NCBI RefSeq assembly: GCF_004363295.1
Contig: NZ_SNYQ01000004.1
Coordinates: 62,001-126,000 of the forward strand
DNA: 64,000 nt
Direction: 5' to 3'
Source of the DNA: Mesocricetibacter intestinalis
Lineage (GTDB): Bacteria; Pseudomonadota; Gammaproteobacteria; Enterobacterales; Pasteurellaceae
The translations under genes and the position numbers were made by a program. Below, in pieces: positions 45,068-52,843 of this stretch. How positions within the stretch are numbered: the stretch's first letter is position 1; each line of letters opens with the position of its first letter. The notes under the pieces were generated by a model that ran no database searches, was not told the DNA's origin, and was given only the letters and a program-made list of their open reading frames with translations.

Positions 45068-45813
45068 ATATTTTTGCCTCGACAAAGACGACGCAGCATA
45101 CCGAAAAACAAGCGGGCGTGCATTTTACTGATTAACCAATTATCCCTGAGAGCGCGGAAATGAGAAACGCCGCCCGGGTGGTAGCGTACCGGCGTATCAA
45201 ACCAAATCATCGGGCTGTTTTGCCAATGCAAACGCACCAGAATATCCGTATCAAAATCCATACCATCTCCCACCGGATAACGCTGTATAACCTGGTTTAC
45301 CGCTTGCAGCGGATACAGGCGAAATCCGCACATTCCGTCGGGAATATCAAAGGAAAGGGTGTTGACGGCGATCCAGAAATTGGTGATTTTACGCCCGTAA
45401 AAACGTCCTTTGGGTACATCGCTGCCATAACAGGGGCGACCGCAGATAAGTGCGGTCGGATTGGTTCGAGATTTTTCCAGTACGGAGGGAACATCTTCCA
45501 GATGATGCTGACCGTCCGCATCCAGCTGCAAGCCATGACTAAATCCGCTCGCTAGCGCCCGGCGGAAAGCGATTTTCATGGCGGCGCCCTTGCCGCCGTT
45601 ATGGGGCCGATATACCAACATAACGCCGGGGCATTGTTCCAGTGTTTTCAACAGCGCGCGATTGGTTTGATCGGAACCGTCGTCAACCACTAGCACAGGT
45701 AGACCGAAGGCCAGTAAACGTGCAATCACCCCGCCGATTTTATCCGCATGATTATAATGAGGAATCAGCGCGACGGGGCGATAATTTTCATTTATTGCGG
45801 AATTTCCCGACAT
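45064..45813 (-). CDS. Family 2 glycosyltransferase of the polyene cluster
   Basis: 249 aa GT-A enzyme. VALIPHYNHADKIGGVIARL at the start, nucleotide-sugar site VLVVDDGSDQTN, and a metal site LQLDADGQHHLEDV. Probably adds a sugar to the lipid anchor. It holds the only full uptake word found inside the cluster (45448-45456). In some E. coli-type clusters the glycosyltransferase and acyltransferase domains are one protein; here they are separate and coupled. Confidence 0.87.
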   Translation of the reverse strand: MSGNSAINENYRPVALIPHYNHADKIGGVIARLLAFGLPVLVVDDGSDQTNRALLKTLEQCPGVMLVYRPHNGGKGAAMKIAFRRALASGFSHGLQLDADGQHHLEDVPSVLEKSRTNPTALICGRPCYGSDVPKGRFYGRKITNFWIAVNTLSFDIPDGMCGFRLYPLQAVNQVIQRYPVGDGMDFDTDILVRLHWQNSPMIWFDTPVRYHPGGVSHFRALRDNWLISKMHARLFFGMLRRLCRGKNI

Positions 45814-47084
45814 AGGCGTTCAAACTCCTCAGAACTCAGCTTAGATTGACTGTTGCGCGGCAGCTGCGCACAAAATCGCCAAAAACGCGGTACCGCAAAG
45901 GATTCTTCATATTGACGCAGGTGGCCTTTCAATTCCGCAATAATATTCTTACGCGCTACGGATAAAATATCCGCTCTTAAGGCGACCCAGGCCACTAACC
46001 GCGCCCGTTGCGGATGCAAACCGAGGTAACAGTCCGTTACCCAAGGGTGAGCCAATAGATTCTGTTCTATTCGAAGCAGAGAAATGCGTTGATCATGTAA
46101 TTTTATAATTCGATCGGCACGGCCGAGTAACTCAAACCCCGAAGCGGATATTTGAACAATATCCTCGGTCTGCTGCAGGCCGTCCGACCATGGGCTTTGT
46201 ACCCACAGAGCATCGCGCTGATCGACGCCGATACGGCAATCCTCCAGAGCCTGCCAGATTTCCTCTCCGCAGCGATAAGCAATTACTCCGGTTTCGCTAC
46301 TACCGTAAATATCAATAACCGGGCAACCGAACTGTTGCTGAAAACGGGAAGTCAATTCGGGTCTTAACAATCCGCCGGCGGAAAACAGTGCAAGGGGAGC
46401 GCTGCAATCCGCTTGTTGCTCAAAATGCAGATGCTGCAGCAAAGTCGGGCTACAAATCCAAAGGCAGTTATCCCCCTTACCTGCCGCTAACAGCTCAAGG
46501 GCATCAAGTTGCTTGCGTCCGATTTGCCAACCTCGGCTGCAAGGCAGCATAATACGAAAACTCAGCCCGTACAGATGACGGGGACTGACCGAGCCCAGCA
46601 CCCGTACCTCCGTACCTAATTGAAAGCGCGCCTCCAACATTCGCCCCAGAGCCTCGGCCTCCCCCCACATTTGTCCGGCGGTTTTAACAATACATTTGGC
46701 ACGTCCGCTGCTGCCTGAGGTTTTCAGCCAGATTTCGCTGTCCTCATGCAGGCTTAAACGGGTTGGAAAATTCGCAAGTTTTTGCCCTAGACCGTAATCC
46801 TGCAATACTTCATCGGTAAAGATAAAATCCGCATTCTCATCGACCCAAGCCTGATTTTCCGACAGCAAATTAGGCGGTAGTAGCACACGTACCTTCGCCT
46901 GAAAACAGGCCAGCAGGGCACAGGCAAAAAAGACGCCGTCCTGCGCACATAATGCGACGGCATTAATATTATCAATCCGTAATTGAATGGCTATTTGCTG
47001 CGCTCTATTCATAAAATCCTGCCAGCGCCAGTCGGGCGCGCCGGCCATCAATTTATTCGCAGGGGGAGAAAAGATTCTAATCAT
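45792..47084 (-). CDS. AMP-dependent acyl/aryl ligase (ApeH-like)
   Basis: 430 aa ANL-superfamily adenylating enzyme. Core motifs: P-loop LKTSGSSGRAKCIVK (about residue 120), IDIYGSSETG, and TEDIVQISASGFELLGRADRIIK. The C-terminal subdomain carries a lysine in RNSQSKLSSEEF, consistent with the catalytic A10 Lys. Aryl-polyene ApeH-type ligases load an aromatic acid onto the ACPs. Overlaps the dehydratase stop by 8 nt and its own end lies inside the glycosyltransferase gene. Confidence 0.9.
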   Translation of the reverse strand: MIRIFSPPANKLMAGAPDWRWQDFMNRAQQIAIQLRIDNINAVALCAQDGVFFACALLACFQAKVRVLLPPNLLSENQAWVDENADFIFTDEVLQDYGLGQKLANFPTRLSLHEDSEIWLKTSGSSGRAKCIVKTAGQMWGEAEALGRMLEARFQLGTEVRVLGSVSPRHLYGLSFRIMLPCSRGWQIGRKQLDALELLAAGKGDNCLWICSPTLLQHLHFEQQADCSAPLALFSAGGLLRPELTSRFQQQFGCPVIDIYGSSETGVIAYRCGEEIWQALEDCRIGVDQRDALWVQSPWSDGLQQTEDIVQISASGFELLGRADRIIKLHDQRISLLRIEQNLLAHPWVTDCYLGLHPQRARLVAWVALRADILSVARKNIIAELKGHLRQYEESFAVPRFWRFCAQLPRNSQSKLSSEEFERLCREIPQ

Positions 47085-47763
47085 TGAGGATAATCACTCC
47101 GCTTGCACATATTCCCTGTTCGGATTGAAGCCGGAACACAATGCGTCCTTTGGCTTTTTCCCATTGCAATATCAGTTCGATATTATCGTAAGGGCGCAGA
47201 AATTTTTGAAATTTCAGATTATCCACTCGTGCCGCCTGCGGTGATTTACCAATCAGTAAGGCGCTCTGTTCAAATACCCACTGCAATTCGACGACACCGG
47301 GTACCAGCGGAAACTCATTGAAATGCCCTTCAAAATAGACTAAATCCGGCGGAACCTCACCGCTCAGCTGCAAGCTGTCCGGCGTTTGGCGACGATTAAA
47401 CCAAACAGGACCCTCCGCAGGTTGTAAACAGATTTGCTGGAAAGCCTGATCAAAACTCGGCTCTTGCTTGTCTGCCGGCAATGCTTGGCTAAATCGCCAT
47501 AAATGGAGCAAAGGTGCATGGGCATAAGCCTCGGCAACGAACCTGCATAGTTCATCAACCACATGAGAGCGCCCTTTATCACGCAATGCGGCAATACCCG
47601 GCTTATTTAACGCCACCCAAGCCAGCGGCTCCTGCCGGCTCGGATGCAAGCCGATATAGGCGTCCTGCAGCCAAGGGTGAGAAACCAGCCGTTGCCTCAG
47701 ATCGGACAACCTCGGGGACTTGTCCTCCCCGGGAAGATGGGAGGAAGTAATGGAAATCTTCAT
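47077..47763 (-). CDS. Dehydratase (ApeI-like) with ANL-ligase-like N-terminal extension
   Basis: 228 aa. The C-terminal half (about 120-228) is a FabA/FabZ-like hot-dog domain with YFEGHFNEFPLVPGVVELQWVF (His and Glu at the expected places). The N-terminal ~115 residues resemble the C-terminal subdomain of the adjacent ligase: SHPWLQDAYIGLHPSR against AHPWVTDCYLGLHPQR, then AWVAL and LLHLWRFSQALP against VPRFWRFCAQLP. The ligase lysine is not kept (KQEPSFDQ). This looks like a duplicated, non-catalytic subdomain fused to a dehydratase. Confidence 0.85.
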   Translation of the reverse strand: MKISITSSHLPGEDKSPRLSDLRQRLVSHPWLQDAYIGLHPSRQEPLAWVALNKPGIAALRDKGRSHVVDELCRFVAEAYAHAPLLHLWRFSQALPADKQEPSFDQAFQQICLQPAEGPVWFNRRQTPDSLQLSGEVPPDLVYFEGHFNEFPLVPGVVELQWVFEQSALLIGKSPQAARVDNLKFQKFLRPYDNIELILQWEKAKGRIVFRLQSEQGICASGVIILND

Positions 47764-47767
47764 ATTG

Positions 47768-48343
47768 CTATCGGTATTTTTTCAGTTTACGGCGGCGTAC
47801 CAACCATTCCGCCGACATAACTAACGCCATAATAATATAAGAGATAAGGCCGCTGAAAAGAGCCCAGTAATAATATTCATGCAACAGAATCAGGCTTGCG
47901 GTAATCAATATATTCAGGATAAATACGGCGCACCACAGCTGCGTTACTCTTCTGGTGTAAAGGATCGCTTCCTGCGGCAAATCCGGCGTTTGTAAGCGGG
48001 CCAGACGCTCGACCAGAGAATACCGGCTGAACAGGCTGGCGCCGAATAACAGCAGCATCAGCCCGTTCATTAATACGGGGTACCAGTACATGGCGCCGAA
48101 TCTTCCGCTCAGGGTGATAATACAGAAAAAAAACCCCACGGCGAAGCTGAAAGAGCGGGGCAAATAAGTCGCTTTGCCCGCAATCAACCCCTGTATAAAC
48201 CATAGCAACGCCAACACCGGTGCAAGCCCGGCGGCGCCGATCTGATTCTGTTGCGGCGCCATTAGCCAAATCAACGGATAGGCAAGGCTGGTCAGACTTA
48301 TCAGAATATTAATGATTAACGGAATAAACTTACTGCGCCGCAT
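47768..48343 (-). CDS. COG4648-type membrane protein of the polyene cluster
   Basis: About 191 aa, roughly six membrane helices, start taken at ATG 48343 inside the end of the second ACP gene (ATG 48376 is possible but overlaps by 47 nt). The segment FFCIITLSGRFGAMYWYPVLMNG resembles COG4648 proteins, a constant member of aryl-polyene clusters with unknown role. It lies 4 nt before the dehydratase gene. Confidence 0.82.
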   Translation of the reverse strand: MRRSKFIPLIINILISLTSLAYPLIWLMAPQQNQIGAAGLAPVLALLWFIQGLIAGKATYLPRSFSFAVGFFFCIITLSGRFGAMYWYPVLMNGLMLLLFGASLFSRYSLVERLARLQTPDLPQEAILYTRRVTQLWCAVFILNILITASLILLHEYYYWALFSGLISYIIMALVMSAEWLVRRRKLKKYR

Positions 48344-48584
48344 TCTGACTGAGTTTGAGCACCGCCTGGATGACATCCCGCACGGTACGCACGTTACGAA
48401 AATCTTCCGCCTGCAGTTTATACCCGGTCTGACGTTTAATATGATCGATTAAATCAATGGCATCGATACTGTCAATTTCCAAATCTTCGTAAAGATTGGT
48501 ATCCGCAGTAATTTTGCTTGCATCGGCTTCAAATAAGGATACCAGCGCATCCGTAAGCAACTTCTGAATTTCTTGTTCCGTCAT
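48330..48584 (-). CDS. Acyl carrier protein (second of the pair)
   Basis: 84 aa ACP with phosphopantetheine Ser in DLEIDSIDAIDLI (Ser about 40). Aryl-polyene clusters have two ACPs (ApeE and ApeF); this is one of them and differs clearly from its neighbour (EIDSIDAI against GLDSVDAL). A phosphopantetheinyl transferase must come from elsewhere. Ends inside the membrane-protein gene. Confidence 0.9.
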   Translation of the reverse strand: MTEQEIQKLLTDALVSLFEADASKITADTNLYEDLEIDSIDAIDLIDHIKRQTGYKLQAEDFRNVRTVRDVIQAVLKLSQNAAQ

Positions 48585-48593
48585 GGGGCTTCC

Positions 48594-48851
48594 TTAGTTT
48601 TGCAGAGAACGAATAAAGGACGCTAACGTCGCAACACTTTTAAAGTGTTCGCGTATATTTTGCTGTTCGGCATCGAACTGCAGCGCAAATTTTTTCTGAA
48701 CCGCCAGGCCGAGTTCAAGCGCATCCACCGAATCCAACCCTAAGCCTTCATCACTGAATAGCGGCAGATCATCGGCGATATCCTCTAGGCTGATATCTTC
48801 CAGCGCCAAACTTTCGATAATCAGTTGTTTGATATGTTGTTCCAGTTCCAT
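48594..48851 (-). CDS. Acyl carrier protein (first of the pair)
   Basis: 85 aa ACP with attachment Ser in GLGLDSVDALELGL (Ser about 41). Longer loop before the motif (LPLFSDEG) than typical FabD/FabH-type ACPs. Likely carries the starter or growing aryl-polyene chain. Nine nt before the second ACP gene, 59 nt after the acyltransferase gene. Confidence 0.9.
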   Translation of the reverse strand: MELEQHIKQLIIESLALEDISLEDIADDLPLFSDEGLGLDSVDALELGLAVQKKFALQFDAEQQNIREHFKSVATLASFIRSLQN

Positions 48852-48910
48852 AAGTTACCCTTTGTCCTTGGTTTAAGAAATTGTAAATTAACAAACTTCG
48901 CCGGCCCTTC

Positions 48911-49687
48911 TCAACGGATACTTTCCGTAGACGCACTATGCGAATTAAAATAATCTTCCAGATAAGCGTTTAAGCGGCGCGATGCTATCGGCAACGGCTT
49001 TTCCGCCAGCCAGAGGCGCGGATCTATATCTTCGCCCACAATTAACTCATAGCGGATTCGCCGAGCCGGGATCCGATACCAGGGCTGGCCTTTTTTAAAA
49101 TTCGGCGGCGTCATTTTAATCAGCAACGGGGTTATCACCTTGGCACTGCGCAAGCCGATGGATACCGCTCCGCGGTGCAGTTTTACCACAGCGTCCCAAC
49201 CGGTACGGGTACCTTCCGGAAATAATAATAAAGGTTGTTCGCATAATACCCTGTGAGCCTGTTCCAGTAATTCCTCGGATTCGCTGTTAGGCAGAAAGCC
49301 GCAGGCCAGAATCGGACTTTTCATGGCGGGGTTATGCAATAAATCTTTTTTTACGATACAGTTAAAGCGAGGTTCGCGGCTAAAGATCAATACCACGTCC
49401 AGCAAGGACGGGTGGTTGGCCAGTACCAACTGTCCCGGTCGGCCCAGGCGCTCAAAGCCATGATACTCCACCTCCAGTACCCCGGAAACCTGCAGATAGC
49501 GGACAAAAAACCGCCAGATGCGCGCCACTAGGCGACGAGCCTCCAACTGTTTTTCCGGGCTATTATTAGGGAAATCCGAAGTATAGGGATATAAGCGTAT
49601 TTTCATTAAAACGCCGACCACCCCGAATAATATAAATCCGAGCAGAGTTGCCAGAAAACGGCGCAACCAGTCTAACTTTTGTACCAT
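48911..49687 (-). CDS. PlsC-like acyltransferase (ApeD-like)
   Basis: About 258 aa. One N-terminal membrane helix (LATLLGFILFGVVGVLM), H-x4-D motif VLANHPSLLDVVL, and LFPEGTRTGWD. Family: 1-acylglycerol-phosphate acyltransferases. In aryl-polyene clusters the ApeD-like enzyme probably helps build the lipid part. ATG 49687 preferred to TTG 49693; it overlaps the chain-length-factor gene. Confidence 0.88.
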   Translation of the reverse strand: MVQKLDWLRRFLATLLGFILFGVVGVLMKIRLYPYTSDFPNNSPEKQLEARRLVARIWRFFVRYLQVSGVLEVEYHGFERLGRPGQLVLANHPSLLDVVLIFSREPRFNCIVKKDLLHNPAMKSPILACGFLPNSESEELLEQAHRVLCEQPLLLFPEGTRTGWDAVVKLHRGAVSIGLRSAKVITPLLIKMTPPNFKKGQPWYRIPARRIRYELIVGEDIDPRLWLAEKPLPIASRRLNAYLEDYFNSHSASTESIR

Positions 49688-50430
49688 TGCCAATGATTCC
49701 CCGCGCTACCCGGTGTTTTCCAGGTTTTTTCCTGCAAATACTGATTCCGTACCCAATTCAGTGCGTTATCAGTTTCTCCGTCCCTATAATCGCCGCAATG
49801 TAATGCCAACCGGTACTCTTCTCCACCTTCAATTAGCATGGCCAATGCATAAGAAAACGGCTGACGTTCCGCCCCCTTGACATTATATAAGGGGGAAAGC
49901 GGAGATTCGGCAATTACCGTTAATACGCGGCGATGACCTTCGTTTAATAACAGGCAGGCTTCGGTTATGGCGCTCTCAAAGCTGTCGCGACGTGCCGTCA
50001 AAGCCGTCATTTCCTGGCGTACGCCGCGTAATTCAGACCATTGTCCGATTAAGGCGTTATGTACGGAAAGGCTGAAAGAGGTGGGAGAAATATCCCCTTC
50101 CCTTAATAAGCTCAGCCATAGTGCGAAGTTGCGGTTTATCTCGCCGTTCAGAGAAGCATAAACCACAGGTATATTCTGTAGCTGCTCGCTCAGCGGCCAG
50201 GCGGCGGCAAAGAAAAGGCGGGCGGGTTGGCTTAAACGGCGGCGTTTCAGCGGCGCTAAAAAATCCAGGCACGGGCTAAAATCCTGCCATTGTTCGGCTG
50301 CTCTAATCCAGTGCGCCGGTCCCGCTTTCCAGTCTTCGGGCGATATCAGTTTATCGCAGACCATATTCCAAGCGGCTACCCGAAAACTTAAATCACAAAT
50401 TTTGCTATCCGCAGCTCCCTGCGCTCTCAT
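49672..50430 (-). CDS. Beta-ketoacyl-synthase chain-length-factor-like protein (ApeC-like)
   Basis: About 252 aa. Resembles the short ketosynthase-like chain-length factor of aryl-polyene clusters (family typical start LSFRVAAWNMV, central FSLSVHNALIGQWSELRG, then AITEACLLLNEGHRRVLTVIAE). It lacks the Cys-His-His active site, as expected for the ApeC partner of the ApeO ketosynthase. First gene of the cluster. The frame opens at TTG 50457; the ATG at 50430 with AGAGG upstream fits better. Confidence 0.85.
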   Translation of the reverse strand: MRAQGAADSKICDLSFRVAAWNMVCDKLISPEDWKAGPAHWIRAAEQWQDFSPCLDFLAPLKRRRLSQPARLFFAAAWPLSEQLQNIPVVYASLNGEINRNFALWLSLLREGDISPTSFSLSVHNALIGQWSELRGVRQEMTALTARRDSFESAITEACLLLNEGHRRVLTVIAESPLSPLYNVKGAERQPFSYALAMLIEGGEEYRLALHCGDYRDGETDNALNWVRNQYLQEKTWKTPGSAGNHWQWYKS

Positions 50431-50548
50431 CTCCGCTACCTCTGCACTAATCCGCAATAATTTGCACTAAATCCGCCCGCTCTCAGATAAAGATACAAAG
50501 CGTAAAAATTTAGGGCGGAAGAGATTATCTATCTCAGCGCCACTAAAA

Positions 50549-52114
50549 TTAGCCTTCATCCTGTATAAACAGGGCGTCGATAAATTCCTCGGCATTAAAA
50601 GGCCGTAAATCCTCGATTTTCTCCCCTACGCCGATATAACGAATGGGTAGGTTAAACTGATCGGCGATGGCAAAAATCACACCGCCTTTTGCCGTACCGT
50701 CCAGTTTAGTCAGGCAGATGCCGGTCAGCCCCGCCGCCTGATGAAACAGTTTGGCCTGACTGAGCGCATTCTGACCCGTACCTGCATCCAGGGTCAGCAT
50801 AATCTCATGCGGTGCGCTTTCATCGTATTTTTTCATGACCCGAACGATTTTCTTCAGTTCGTCCATTAAATTATTTTTATTCTGCAGGCGCCCTGCCGTA
50901 TCCGCAATCAACACATCAATATTACGGGCGGCGGCGGACTGCATGGCGTCAAAAATAACCGAGGCGGAATCCGAACCCGTACTCTGCGCCACCACCGGAA
51001 TATGATTACGTTCGCCCCAAACCTGCAGTTGTTCAACCGCTGCCGCACGGAAAGTATCGCCGGCTGCCAACATCACCGATTTGCCTTGTTGTTGGAACTG
51101 ACGCGCCATTTTGCCGATGGTCGTGGTTTTACCGACTCCGTTCACTCCCACCATCAGAATAACATAGGGCTTTTTCGTACCATCTATTTCAAGGGGTTGC
51201 TGCACCGGCTTTAAAATTTCCGCCATTTCCTGTTTCAGTTGCTGATACAACAAATCCGCATCCTTTAACTGGGCGCGACTGGCATGCCGGGTCAGGTTAT
51301 CGATAATTCTGCTTGTGGTGGGAACACCTATATCCGCCATCAGCAACTGTTCCTCCAGTTGCTCAAACAGCTCATCGTCAATTTTCTTGCCGGAAAACAG
51401 ACTGCGGAATCCCGCCCCGATATTTTGCTTGGTTTTCAGCAGACCTTTTACCAAACGACCAAAAAATCCGCCTTCGCTCGGTTTGTCGCGGATTTCGGTC
51501 AGATTATCGGCTGAGGCGGCAATATGCTGTTCCGCACCTTTAATCTGTTCTTCCCGGGAATGATTCCGAACCGATAAAGATTCGGCCGCTTGCGGATCGG
51601 AAGCCGCCACAGAACCAGGGGGATCTTGAAAATCTTGTGCCGGCGAAAAAACTCGGCTAAAAACCACCGCACTTTTTTCATCTTCCGGCGGTGGTAGGCT
51701 ATCGGGTTGTGCCGAGGTTCGAGCTTCCCTTTGAGGGTATTCCACTTGGCTATTTTTATGCTCGAAGCCTTGAGCATCTTCATCACCGGATTCCTCTTCC
51801 CGCCCGGTCGGAAGATTTTGCGCCGTTATGCTTTCACTATCCGATACGGAGGCTAAATCCCGCTCCGTATCCGGTACGGATAGGCTTTGTTCAGCCGTTT
51901 CAGCCGTTTCAGCCGTTTCAGCCGTTTCAGCCGTTTCAGCCGTTTCAGCCGTTTCAGCCGTTTCAGCCGTTTCAGCCGTAGGCATCATATCATCTGCGGA
52001 CGGCAGGTCTTTATCATTATTTTCAAGTTCGGCCGAGGTATCCGTCGGGGCTTTTTGTTTGTCTTTACCTAATCCCAACCAGAACCAAAAGCCTTTTTTC
52101 TTCTCCGTTGCCAT
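50549..52114 (-). CDS. ftsY: Signal-recognition-particle receptor FtsY
   Basis: 521 aa. A long acidic N-terminal A domain (about residues 1-225), then the NG GTPase with GVNGVGKTTTIGK (Lys about 329), DTFRAAAVEQL, DTAGR and TKLDGTAKGG. Docks SRP-ribosome complexes at the inner membrane. The acidic domain contains ten consecutive Thr-Ala-Glu units encoded by a 9-bp tandem repeat (51890-51979). A full uptake word lies at 51666-51674. Next gene downstream is the polyene cluster instead of ftsE. Confidence 0.97.
   Translation of the reverse strand: MATEKKKGFWFWLGLGKDKQKAPTDTSAELENNDKDLPSADDMMPTAETAETAETAETAETAETAETAETAETAEQSLSVPDTERDLASVSDSESITAQNLPTGREEESGDEDAQGFEHKNSQVEYPQREARTSAQPDSLPPPEDEKSAVVFSRVFSPAQDFQDPPGSVAASDPQAAESLSVRNHSREEQIKGAEQHIAASADNLTEIRDKPSEGGFFGRLVKGLLKTKQNIGAGFRSLFSGKKIDDELFEQLEEQLLMADIGVPTTSRIIDNLTRHASRAQLKDADLLYQQLKQEMAEILKPVQQPLEIDGTKKPYVILMVGVNGVGKTTTIGKMARQFQQQGKSVMLAAGDTFRAAAVEQLQVWGERNHIPVVAQSTGSDSASVIFDAMQSAAARNIDVLIADTAGRLQNKNNLMDELKKIVRVMKKYDESAPHEIMLTLDAGTGQNALSQAKLFHQAAGLTGICLTKLDGTAKGGVIFAIADQFNLPIRYIGVGEKIEDLRPFNAEEFIDALFIQDEG
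51890..51979. repeat. 9-bp tandem repeat, ten units, inside ftsY
   Basis: The unit CAGCCGTTT (plus strand; coding ACG-GCT-GAA on the minus strand) is repeated head to tail without change in the full copies. The repeat is in frame, so gain or loss of units alters only the length of the acidic linker. Confidence 0.9.
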
Positions 52115-52185
52115 AAATTTCTCTGTATTTTCTGTTAAACTGACAATAACTTGTTGTAGTGTATCATTATTCCGTTAAATTCTAT

Positions 52186-52809
52186 ATGAAAAAAAACATT
52201 AATTCTCCCCTACCGGCAACGCGGGGAAAAGGCGAAGTACGTATTATTGCAGGGCACTGGCGCGGGCGGAAACTGCCCGTGCTGAACGCGCCGGGTTTGC
52301 GTCCTACCGGAGATCGAATTAAAGAAACCCTGTTTAACTGGCTTATGCCTCATATTAGGGACTGCACTTGCCTGGACGCTTTTTCCGGCAGCGGCAGCCT
52401 CGGCTTTGAAGCCCTATCGCGCGGGGCGAAACAGGTTACCTTTCTGGAACGGGATAAAGCGACGGCGAAACAGTTGCAAGCAAATCTCGAGCGCCTGAAC
52501 TGTCCGCCGACGCAGGCAAGGGTAATTCAAAGGGACAGCTTGGCGTTTCTTGCTCAAGCCCCGAATCAAATGCTCTTCGATCTGGTGTTTTTAGATCCGC
52601 CTTTTCATTTCGGACTGGCGCAACAAAGCGCGGACTTGCTGGCATCTTATCAATGGCTGAATCCCGAGGCATTCATTTATGTGGAAACGGAAAAAGAAGC
52701 CGACTTCAGGGCGCCGCAGCAATGGGCTTTATTAAAGCAAAAATCCGCCGGTCAGGTCTGTTGCAGGCTGTTTCAATACGGAATTACGGAAACGGAGAAA
52801 GGGGAATAA
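52186..52809 (+). CDS. rsmD: 16S rRNA (guanine-N2-966) methyltransferase RsmD
   Basis: About 207 aa from ATG 52186. The order of motifs is that of RsmD: RIIAGHWRGRKLPV, GLRPTGDRIKETLFNWL, SAM site LDAFSGSGSLGFEALSRGA, and the catalytic LDPPFHFG. Transcribed away from ftsY, the usual arrangement in gamma-proteobacteria. The frame also opens at GTG 52159; neither start has a strong Shine-Dalgarno. Confidence 0.95.
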   Translation: MKKNINSPLPATRGKGEVRIIAGHWRGRKLPVLNAPGLRPTGDRIKETLFNWLMPHIRDCTCLDAFSGSGSLGFEALSRGAKQVTFLERDKATAKQLQANLERLNCPPTQARVIQRDSLAFLAQAPNQMLFDLVFLDPPFHFGLAQQSADLLASYQWLNPEAFIYVETEKEADFRAPQQWALLKQKSAGQVCCRLFQYGITETEKGE

Positions 52810-52813
52810 AAAT

Positions 52814-52833
52814 AAGGAGCCGAAAGGCTCCTT
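52814..52833 (+). terminator. Terminator between rsmD and the MarC-family gene
   Basis: AAGGAGCC, GAAA tetraloop, GGCTCCTT, then GTTTAAG. It lies 4 nt after the rsmD stop, between converging genes. Confidence 0.75.
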
Positions 52834-52843
52834 GTTTAAGGCA

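Noticed and set aside
35800-50560. Direct repeats or att sites flanking the polyene block
   Set aside because: Short similar words (GGCGCCA / AGCGCCA near 35875 and 50536) are too short and imperfect; no integrase, transposase or tRNA gene adjoins the block.
51890-51979. Possible CRISPR-like repeat array
   Set aside because: Units are only 9 bp, contiguous without spacers and in frame inside ftsY; no cas genes nearby.
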